A stretch of 64,000 nucleotides of DNA from Cellvibrio mixtus subsp. mixtus J3-8 (GTDB taxonomy: Bacteria; Pseudomonadota; Gammaproteobacteria; Pseudomonadales; Cellvibrionaceae). The position numbers and the translations under genes are program-made. The stretch's first letter is position 1; every line of letters starts with the position of its first letter. The stretch lies in contig NZ_KN266207.1 of the NCBI RefSeq assembly GCF_000766945.1, positions 406,062 to 470,061 of the forward strand, given 5' to 3'. Positions 57,179 through 64,000 of this stretch are shown here, piece by piece. The notes beneath the pieces are model-generated. The model was not told where the DNA came from. It worked only from the letters and a program-made list of their open reading frames with translations, and did not search any database.

Positions 57179-58807
57179 TTACACCTGGAAATAACTAATC
57201 CTTTTCTGAAGTTCAGTTGCATAGGTGGAGAGTTGTTTACTGGATGCCTCCACTTGATTGACTGTCACGGTGGTTTGGGCGGTGAATTGATTAATGTTGA
57301 TAATATTGCGATTCACTTCTTCAGCTACCATGGTTTGTTCTTCTGTCGCTGTAGCAATTTGGATATTCATGTTATTAATTTCCGACACGGATGTGCTGAT
57401 TTCGCCCAGTGCATGCCGAATTTTTTCCGCATAAGATACGGTGCTCTGCGAGTTCCCCAGGCTTTTGTCGATAACCTGCACGGCGTTGGTAACGCCTGCT
57501 TGCAAACGGCCAATCATCTCCTGGATTTCCTGGGTGGATGTGTGGGTTTTACTCGCCAGGGTACGAACTTCATCAGCAACCACCGCGAACCCACGGCCTT
57601 GTTCTCCAGCGCGCGCAGCTTCAATGGCGGCGTTAAGTGCAAGTAAATTGGTTTGCTCCGCAATACTCCGGATCACCTCCAGAATTTTTCCAATTTCGGC
57701 GCTATCTGTTTTTAAGCGCGTAATAACTGCAGCAGCTTCTCTAACGTCGTTGGTCAAATTAATAATTGAGGTGAGGGAGTTTTCCACTAATTGTGTTCCC
57801 TCATTAACTTGCTTGTCAGCAGAGAGGCTACTTTGTGCTGCTCCTTGCGCATTGCGCGCGACTTCAGCAATGGTTGCAGTCATTTCATTCATGGCCGTCG
57901 CAACCTGTTCAATTTGTTGATGTTGAGTGTCCAGATCTGAAAGGGTTTTTTCACTTCCCTTTTTTAATTGCTCAGCTGTTAATTTAAGGTGATCGCTAAC
58001 GTGGTTAACATTCAGGATAACGCTGTGCAGCTTTTCCGCCATCTTGTTGGTTTCTCGCGCTACGCTACCTTCTTTTGCGGATATTTCATTGACCCGTGAT
58101 GATAAATCACCATCGGCAATGGCTTTAACCGCTACTGCTAAATCTGATGGCTCGGTTCCTAATTTTGACAGTTGCGAAATAATCGTTGATCCAACAAAAA
58201 AGCTGGCAATACTGGCAAGGATCGCTGTCAATATACCAACCGTGCTTAGCAATGAAATATGTTCATAGCGGGCGGAAGAGCTGTTATGTTCGCTATCAAC
58301 AATATCAAGTTGCAAATTAATAAGTTGCGTAATTTTATTACTGATGGGATCTATCGTTTTATAGAGCTCGCCATCAAAGTTATCCAGCTCGCCCGGAATT
58401 AAGCCTTTTTTGCCCTGCAAAACGGTGCGCAGCTCCTGGATACTTTTATTGGCGGCTTGAAAAAGTTGTTTTGCTTCATTTGCCAGTTTTTCTTCCGGGG
58501 GGATCAGGTGAGTGGCTATGTAGGCCTGCCATTTTTTCTCGATAAGTTGACTTGCTGTATCTACTTCAGTCAGTGCATCTTCAGCAGTTGTTAAACCGGC
58601 GTTGGTTTTATTAACCAGATCGATGATTGAAACGGCATAAGCATCTGCGATTACCTTCAAATCGCGCAGCGGAATCACCCTATCTTTATAAATAGTTTCA
58701 AGGCTGGCGTGCTGGGCTCTGAATGTCATCCATCCCATGGAACTCATCAATAATAAAAACAGGCACAATACTACTAATATGGCGATTAATTTATGCGAAA
58801 TTTTCAT
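57179..58807 (-). CDS. Methyl-accepting chemotaxis protein
   Basis: A 542-residue chemoreceptor. It has two transmembrane helices (about 8-28 and 191-212) around a periplasmic four-helix-bundle sensor (4HB_MCP type), then a HAMP domain (about 215-270) and the signalling coiled coil. The hairpin tip [40 protein letters not shown] is intact in pieces. No chemosensory neighbours are seen, so it probably joins an array encoded elsewhere. The ligand is unknown. It is divergent from the PQQ dehydrogenase gene and may sense its substrates. Confidence 0.95.
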   Translation of the reverse strand: MKISHKLIAILVVLCLFLLLMSSMGWMTFRAQHASLETIYKDRVIPLRDLKVIADAYAVSIIDLVNKTNAGLTTAEDALTEVDTASQLIEKKWQAYIATHLIPPEEKLANEAKQLFQAANKSIQELRTVLQGKKGLIPGELDNFDGELYKTIDPISNKITQLINLQLDIVDSEHNSSSARYEHISLLSTVGILTAILASIASFFVGSTIISQLSKLGTEPSDLAVAVKAIADGDLSSRVNEISAKEGSVARETNKMAEKLHSVILNVNHVSDHLKLTAEQLKKGSEKTLSDLDTQHQQIEQVATAMNEMTATIAEVARNAQGAAQSSLSADKQVNEGTQLVENSLTSIINLTNDVREAAAVITRLKTDSAEIGKILEVIRSIAEQTNLLALNAAIEAARAGEQGRGFAVVADEVRTLASKTHTSTQEIQEMIGRLQAGVTNAVQVIDKSLGNSQSTVSYAEKIRHALGEISTSVSEINNMNIQIATATEEQTMVAEEVNRNIININQFTAQTTVTVNQVEASSKQLSTYATELQKRISYFQV

Positions 58808-59119
58808 GATTTATCCGTGGTCAATAGAATAAGTTGGGCTGTGGAATTGTGCGGGTATAAAAACAGTTAATAAAAAATAAATCCGGGTTGTCGTTTGAAA
58901 TCCCGGTGCATTTTGTTGATCGTCCTTGCAATTGGGTGTTCCCGAAGAATTCCTGAACCTGCTTTTAGGTAATCTTAAGACTACCGGGTGTGAAATGTCG
59001 AGGGAAAGTAATATCGAGCTTTCATGTAAGGATTCGTTAAAACATTAAACGTCATGGTTTCTAACACCTAGAATGATTTTTTAGCCATACCAAAATAAAA
59101 AATCAAATCCGGGGTTATT
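58808..59119. other. Divergent region mcp-PQQ dehydrogenase
   Basis: No gene is seen. It contains a CCGGG/CCCGG inverted repeat near 58882-58906 and GAAAG/CTTTC arms near 59004-59024; either may be regulatory, but neither is assigned. Confidence 0.4.
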
Positions 59120-61276
59120 ATGCAGTGGCGTTTTACTTTCATCCGCTATTTTACTGTCGTTACTATCATGGCTGGCGTGCTTGCAGGTTGCGGGCAATAT
59201 GTACATAACACCCGCACGTTTCAATCCGGTGCGGATTGGCCCTGGTATCATGGCAATCCCCATGGGACTCACTATTCAACCCTGGACCAAATTAACAACG
59301 ATAATGTTAACAATTTGAAAGTCGCCTGGACTTTTGATTCGGGCGATGCATTTGGTGAAGGCGGTAATCAATCCGATATGCAAAGTAACCCGCTCATTAT
59401 CCGCGGGTCTTTTTATTTTGTTTCCCCCAAAGGGCGGTTATTTTGTTTGAACGCCGCGACTGGTGAAAAGAAATGGGTGTTTGATCCGGCATTTGGCGAG
59501 GCGATAAATACCAGACAGCGACTGCGCGGGGTTTCCTATTGGCGCGATGGTGATGATGAGCGCATCCTGTTCACGTTTCGCGGTTTATTGATGGCAGTTG
59601 ATGCAAAAACTGGCGCATTAATAAAAACTTTTGGTCGCAATGGTTCGGTGGATTTGCGCGAGGGATTAGGGCGTGAGCCTGATAGTGTCAATGTTGGAAA
59701 TGTTTCACCGGGTGTCGTGTACAAAAATTTTATTGTAATGGGCTCAACGGGTAATACGCCCGGTCACATTCGTGCGTACGATGTTCGCACTGGTGAGCAA
59801 AAATGGATTTTCCATACTATTCCCCACCCTGGGGAATTTGGTTATGAAACCTGGCCTAAAGATGCCTGGAAAACTGCGAAAGGTGCAAATGCCTGGTCTG
59901 GCCTTACGCTTGATCCTGAGCGTGGTTTAGTGTTTGTACCTCTTGCTTCTGCAGGAATGGGCGATAAAGATTTTTATGGCGGCGATCGCACAGGCGATAA
60001 TCTTTTCGGAACATCCCTTGTCGCACTTGATGCTAACACTGGCAAACGTGTATGGCACTTCCAATTAGTAAAACACGATTTATGGGATAGGGATCCCCCA
60101 ACTCCACCGACGCTCATTACAGTAGATCGCAACGGGAAAAAAATTCCTGCTGTAGCGCAAACAACAAAAGCGGGCGTGATTTATATTCTCGATCGCACGA
60201 CGGGAGAATCGCTGTTCCCATTAACCCGCTTAACCCCACCGGCTTCAGATATTCCTGGCGAATTTTCGGCAGAATCGCAAACACTCCCATTATTACCCAA
60301 ACCATTTGCTCGCCAATATTTGACGGAAAATTTGCTGACTACACGTACTCCTGAAGCACATGCGAATGCAAAAAAAATATTCTCCGGTTTGCGTTCGCGC
60401 GGGCCTTTTGATCCACCATCAATTCAGGGAACAATTTTATTTCCCGGTATGGATGGTGGAGCGGAGTGGGGTGGCGCAGCTTATGATCCTGATAGCGGAA
60501 TGTTGTACGTGAATGCCAACGAAATGGCCTGGATTTTAAAAGTGAAAGAGCGCCCACCTGTGCTTGCTGGTAATAGTGGAGAAGCGTTGTATATGAATCA
60601 TTGCTCTATTTGCCATGGCGTTGAACGCAAAGGTAGCCCACCGGAATTCCCACCACTCATTGGTGTGAATGAACGATTGGGAGAAACGCAATTACTTCGC
60701 CAAATTATAAAGGGTAACGGCAGGATGCCAGGTTTTGGCAAGCTGCTATCTACAGCTGATGTCGAGGCAATCATTGGCTATTTAAATGAAGATCCCGCAC
60801 AGGCATTGAAAAAAGACACACCTTATTATCCATCGACTGATGGTGACCCTTATGTGTTTGGCGGCTACACCCGGTTTCTGGATAGAGAAGGTTATCCGGC
60901 CATAACTCCGCCCTGGGGGACGCTAAGCGCAATTAATATAAATTCAGGTGAAATTGTATGGACACAACCTTTTGGTGAATATCCTGAATTAGCCGCGCAG
61001 GGAATTACCAATACCGGTAGCGAAAATTATGGCGGTGCTGTCGTTACCAAAGGTGGATTATTATTTATCGCTGCAACGATATACGACAATCAATTTCGGG
61101 CATTTGATAAAAGTAACGGTAAATTGTTATGGCAAACCAGATTGCCCGCAGCAGGAATTGCAACGCCGGCAACCTACTCAGTCAATGGAAAGCAATTTAT
61201 TTCTATTGGTGCGGGTGGTGGAAAAAATCCAAAGGGCCGGCCTGGTGGCAGCATAGTTACTTTTAGCCTTCCATAA
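59120..61276 (+). CDS. PQQ-dependent dehydrogenase with fused cytochrome c domain (lipoprotein)
   Basis: A 718-residue quinoprotein. A lipobox (GVLAGC, Cys near residue 24) anchors it to a membrane. The eight-bladed PQQ propeller runs from DWPWYHGNP to about 480 and resumes after the insert. The cytochrome c domain (about 480-580) has the heme site CSICHG near residue 495 and the Met ligand likely in GRMPGF near 535. Such enzymes oxidise sugars or alcohols in the periplasm and pass electrons to the respiratory chain. The following TIM-barrel and GMC genes suggest a sugar substrate, but this is inferred. Confidence 0.92.
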   Translation: MQWRFTFIRYFTVVTIMAGVLAGCGQYVHNTRTFQSGADWPWYHGNPHGTHYSTLDQINNDNVNNLKVAWTFDSGDAFGEGGNQSDMQSNPLIIRGSFYFVSPKGRLFCLNAATGEKKWVFDPAFGEAINTRQRLRGVSYWRDGDDERILFTFRGLLMAVDAKTGALIKTFGRNGSVDLREGLGREPDSVNVGNVSPGVVYKNFIVMGSTGNTPGHIRAYDVRTGEQKWIFHTIPHPGEFGYETWPKDAWKTAKGANAWSGLTLDPERGLVFVPLASAGMGDKDFYGGDRTGDNLFGTSLVALDANTGKRVWHFQLVKHDLWDRDPPTPPTLITVDRNGKKIPAVAQTTKAGVIYILDRTTGESLFPLTRLTPPASDIPGEFSAESQTLPLLPKPFARQYLTENLLTTRTPEAHANAKKIFSGLRSRGPFDPPSIQGTILFPGMDGGAEWGGAAYDPDSGMLYVNANEMAWILKVKERPPVLAGNSGEALYMNHCSICHGVERKGSPPEFPPLIGVNERLGETQLLRQIIKGNGRMPGFGKLLSTADVEAIIGYLNEDPAQALKKDTPYYPSTDGDPYVFGGYTRFLDREGYPAITPPWGTLSAININSGEIVWTQPFGEYPELAAQGITNTGSENYGGAVVTKGGLLFIAATIYDNQFRAFDKSNGKLLWQTRLPAAGIATPATYSVNGKQFISIGAGGGKNPKGRPGGSIVTFSLP

Positions 61277-61300
61277 CCAACGACTTGTATCATAACGACA

Positions 61301-61326
61301 AAGCCCTGCAATTGCCGGGCTTTTTT
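61301..61326 (+). terminator. Terminator after the PQQ dehydrogenase gene
   Basis: A stem AAGCCC/GGGCTT with an inner GCA/TGC pair and six T residues. Confidence 0.82.
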
Positions 61327-61524
61327 ATTTGGTGTTTATTGTTCTTTATTCCTGTTTTGCAATTTTTATGTTGAGTCAATAACCAGAAAGTTGTGCACGT
61401 TATTGTCATAAAAAGTAAAGATCGGTTGACCGCATGGATAACCCATTTGACGCAAGCTAACCTTCAATAATGGTTTTGAGGAAAACCATGCACTACTTCC
61501 GCAATAAAAAAATAGAGAGCAACC

Positions 61525-62433
61525 ATGACCCATTCCGTAAATCGCCGTGCATTAATGCGCGGCGCTGTCGCTAGTGCTTTGGGGCTGTCCAGCCTTTCCG
61601 CGCTTGGGGCAGGACTCGCTTCCCCCACTGCTACATCAACCACTGCTTTATCCGCTGCGTTGAAGGGCAATATTCACCACTCGGTGGCCCGTTGGACTTT
61701 TGGTTTCCTGTCAATTGACGAATTGTGCTTGCTGGTGCGGCGGCTCGGGTTTTCGGCGATTGATCTGGTCGGCCCTAATGATTGGCATATTCTCAAGCAG
61801 CACGGTGTAAATTCCTCCATGTGCAACGGTGCTGAATTGAATCTGGAAGATGGTTGGGGGGATGCAAAATTCCATAAACCGTTAATTGAGCGCTACCAAA
61901 AACATATCGATCTGGTGAGCGATGCCGGCTATAAAAACCTGATTTGTTTTAGCGGCAATAAACGCGGGAAAGATCCAGAGGAGGGCTTAAAAAACGCAAC
62001 CAAAGGATTGAAAAAAATTCTCGCGCAAGCAGAAAAACGCGGTGTAATTTTGCAAATGGAATTATTCAACAGCAAGGTTGATCACCCGGATTATTTTGCG
62101 GATAACTCCGCATGGGGTATTGAGTTATGCAAGCGCCTCGACTCACCCAATTTTAAATTGCTCTACGACATCTACCACATGCAAATCAGTGAAGGCGATA
62201 TTATTCGCACCATTCAAAATAATCATCAGTATTTTGGTCATTATCACACAGCGGGCGTTCCCGGCCGCAACGAAATTGATGATACCCAGGAGCTTTATTA
62301 CCCCGCGATTGTTCGCGCAATCCAGGCAACCGGTTTCAAAGGATATGTTGCGCAAGAATTTATGCCCAGGCGCGCAACGGACAAAGAAAAAATTGAATCA
62401 TTGCAAGCGGCCATCCGCATTTGCGACGTTTAA
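61525..62433 (+). CDS. Tat-exported TIM-barrel sugar isomerase-like protein
   Basis: A 302-residue protein. The N-terminus NRRALMRG followed by a hydrophobic stretch is a Tat-type signal, meaning export after folding. The remainder is an AP-endonuclease-2/xylose-isomerase-like TIM barrel near hydroxypyruvate isomerases: metal-type ligands in MELFNSK near residue 180, LLYDIYHMQ near 213, GHYHTAG near 239 and AQEFMPR near 280. The reaction is unknown. It is 38 bases upstream of the GMC oxidoreductase gene and should be in one operon with it. Confidence 0.85.
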   Translation: MTHSVNRRALMRGAVASALGLSSLSALGAGLASPTATSTTALSAALKGNIHHSVARWTFGFLSIDELCLLVRRLGFSAIDLVGPNDWHILKQHGVNSSMCNGAELNLEDGWGDAKFHKPLIERYQKHIDLVSDAGYKNLICFSGNKRGKDPEEGLKNATKGLKKILAQAEKRGVILQMELFNSKVDHPDYFADNSAWGIELCKRLDSPNFKLLYDIYHMQISEGDIIRTIQNNHQYFGHYHTAGVPGRNEIDDTQELYYPAIVRAIQATGFKGYVAQEFMPRRATDKEKIESLQAAIRICDV

Positions 62434-62471
62434 TATCCTATCAAGAAGTGCGTTTACCCAGAGGTACTGCT

Positions 62472-64000
62472 ATGTCTACTACACAACACTTCGATGCCAT
62501 TGTTGTTGGCTCCGGTATTAGCGGCGGTTGGGCCGCAAAAGAATTAACAGAAAAAGGTTTGAAAGTTTTATTACTTGAACGCGGGCGTAATATTGAACAC
62601 ATTAAAGATTATGTGAATGCATCCAAAGACCCATGGGATTATCCACATCGCGGCCGTCCTACACAGGAAATGAAACGCAATCACCCGGTGTTGCAACGGG
62701 ACTTTGTATTGAATGAAGAAACCAATGGGATGTGGGCCAACGAACAGGAAAGCCCCTACGTTGAAAAGAAGCGCTTTGATTGGTATCGCGGCTATCACGT
62801 GGGGGGGCGCTCGTTGTTATGGGGTCGCCAAAGTTATCGATTAAGCCAGCGGGATTTTGAAGCTAACTTGCGCGAAGGTATTGCCATTGATTGGCCCATT
62901 CGTTACCAGGATATTGCGCCCTGGTATGACTATGTAGAAACCTTTGCTGGAATTTCCGGTACTGTCGAAGGCCTGGACCATTTGCCCGATGGAAAATTTT
63001 TACCGCCTATCGAATTAAATTGTGTTGAAAAAGATGTTGCGGCACGCATTAAAAAAGCTTACGGCGGAAAACGTTTAATGATTAACAGCCGCACCGCTAA
63101 CATCACACAACCCAAACCGGAACAGGGCAGGGTAAACTGCCAGTATCGCAATAAATGTTGGTTGGGTTGTCCGTTCGGTGCTTACTTCAGTACCCAATCA
63201 TCTACGCTGCCGGCGGCGATGAAAACCGGCAATTTAACCTTGCGCCCATTTTCAATTGTGAGCCAGGTGTTGTATGACAAAGATAATAAACGCGCGCGCG
63301 GTGTAGAAGTAATTGATGCAGAAACCAATCAAACTTACGAATTCACCGCAAACATTATTTTCCTTAATGCATCCAGTTTTAATTCCACCTGGATTTTGAT
63401 GAATTCCGCTACCGATATTTGGCCTGGCGGTTTAGGGAGCAGTAGTGGGGAGTTGGGTCACAACGTGATGGACCATCACTTCCGTGTCGGTGCTGGTGGT
63501 GTAGTGGAAGGCTTTGAAGATAAGTACTACTACGGCCGTCGTCCTGCCGGTTTTTATATTCCGCGCTTCCGTAATCTTGATGACACGCCACGCAATTATG
63601 TGCGTGGCTTTGGTTATCAAGGGGGCGCCAGTCGTGAAGATTGGAACAGGAGTGTGGCTGAAATGGGTATTGGTGCAGATTTTAAAAATGCACTTGCCGA
63701 ACCGGGTGCCTGGACTATCGGTATGACCGCGTTTGGTGAGATGTTACCCCATCACGACAACCGTATTTATCTCGATCACACGGTCAAAGACAAATGGGGT
63801 TTGCCGGTGTTGGCAATGGATGTTGAAATTCGCGAGAACGAAAAGGCGATGCGCAAAGATATGTTGCAGGATGCGATTGATATATTTGAAGCTGCGGGGG
63901 TAAAAAATGTGAGCGGTGGCGATTGGGGATATTCACCCGGCATGGGTATTCATGAAATGGGTACGGCGCGAATGGGGCGCGATCCAAAAACCTCGGTACT
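62472..64000 (+). CDS. GMC-type oxidoreductase (partial, 3' end beyond window)
   Basis: The first 509 codons are present. The N-terminus VVGSGISGGWAAKELTEKG is the FAD-binding dinucleotide motif, followed by LLLERG. WYRGYHVGGRSLLWGRQ near residue 105-121 is the GMC signature. CWLGCPFGAYFSTQS near 226 and GELGHNVMDHH near 330 fit the membrane-associated GMC/gluconate-dehydrogenase type, in which the flavoprotein works with a small Tat-exported subunit and cytochrome. The C-terminal His-rich GIHEMGTARMG near the right edge contains an active-site His. The sugar substrate is unknown. Confidence 0.9.
   Translation, partial: MSTTQHFDAIVVGSGISGGWAAKELTEKGLKVLLLERGRNIEHIKDYVNASKDPWDYPHRGRPTQEMKRNHPVLQRDFVLNEETNGMWANEQESPYVEKKRFDWYRGYHVGGRSLLWGRQSYRLSQRDFEANLREGIAIDWPIRYQDIAPWYDYVETFAGISGTVEGLDHLPDGKFLPPIELNCVEKDVAARIKKAYGGKRLMINSRTANITQPKPEQGRVNCQYRNKCWLGCPFGAYFSTQSSTLPAAMKTGNLTLRPFSIVSQVLYDKDNKRARGVEVIDAETNQTYEFTANIIFLNASSFNSTWILMNSATDIWPGGLGSSSGELGHNVMDHHFRVGAGGVVEGFEDKYYYGRRPAGFYIPRFRNLDDTPRNYVRGFGYQGGASREDWNRSVAEMGIGADFKNALAEPGAWTIGMTAFGEMLPHHDNRIYLDHTVKDKWGLPVLAMDVEIRENEKAMRKDMLQDAIDIFEAAGVKNVSGGDWGYSPGMGIHEMGTARMGRDPKTSV

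Overview
The window looks like a chromosomal segment of a plant-polysaccharide-degrading gammaproteobacterium close to Cellvibrio (Cellvibrionaceae). The evidence is gene content and order: blocks pyrG-kdsA-eno-ftsB-ispD-ispF-truD-pcm-nlpD-rpoS, rpoE-rseA-rseB-rseC and pncC...recA...recX, together with a very large secreted pectate lyase with poly-serine linkers, a secreted protein ending in a chitin-binding CBM5 module, a TonB-dependent receptor and an oxidative sugar cluster. The genus is inferred; no rRNA gene is present. I see no tRNA, rRNA, CRISPR array, transposase or phage gene.

Layout. 1-2.5 kb: the start of a cvpA-like gene and a hipBA toxin-antitoxin pair with four operator-like repeats. 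2.9-5.0 kb: a secreted HExxH protein with Ca-binding repeats and CBM5. 5.3-8.2 kb: a rhomboid protease overlapping a zinc-finger membrane protein. 8.3-13.2 kb: a bimodular pectate lyase and a PEP-CTERM-like exported protein. 13.6-16.3 kb: a REP-like inverted pair, then a Ser/Thr kinase-pseudokinase followed by a transaldolase-like protein that has lost many active-site residues. 16.4-22.5 kb: pncC, a CadC-type membrane regulator, an exported protein, recA with an SOS box, a DUF4136 lipoprotein and recX. 22.7-33.3 kb: the pyrG-to-rpoS housekeeping block, without surE. 33.4-38 kb: an HDOD protein, ygfZ, sdhE, ygfX and nadB. 38.2-41.7 kb: the envelope-stress sigma operon and arfB. 41.7-48.1 kb: a glycosyltransferase, a PAP2 phosphatase, dgkA, bolA, trhO, sirB2, DUF4202 and fnr genes. 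48.1-51.6 kb: two gene remnants, a cold-shock gene, pitA and a DUF3592 gene. 51.8-58.8 kb: an LLM oxidoreductase, a TonB receptor, an ANT(3'')-type nucleotidyltransferase, a MAPEG protein and a chemoreceptor. 59.1-64.0 kb: a PQQ/cytochrome c dehydrogenase, a Tat-exported TIM-barrel protein and a GMC oxidoreductase cut by the right edge.

How they work together. The ends of the window are accessory and serve carbohydrate attack, sugar oxidation, uptake and signalling. The centre is a stable core for nucleotide, LPS and isoprenoid precursor synthesis, DNA repair and two stress sigma factors (RpoS and RpoE/AlgU). The least ordinary locus is the kinase-pseudokinase plus transaldolase-like pair at 13.6-16.3 kb: the first kinase domain keeps its catalytic motifs, the second has HGN instead of HRD, and the partner keeps the Schiff-base lysine but not the sugar-phosphate-binding residues. 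This suggests a signalling or scaffold role rather than pentose phosphate metabolism. All functional statements rest on motif recognition by eye; no database search was possible.
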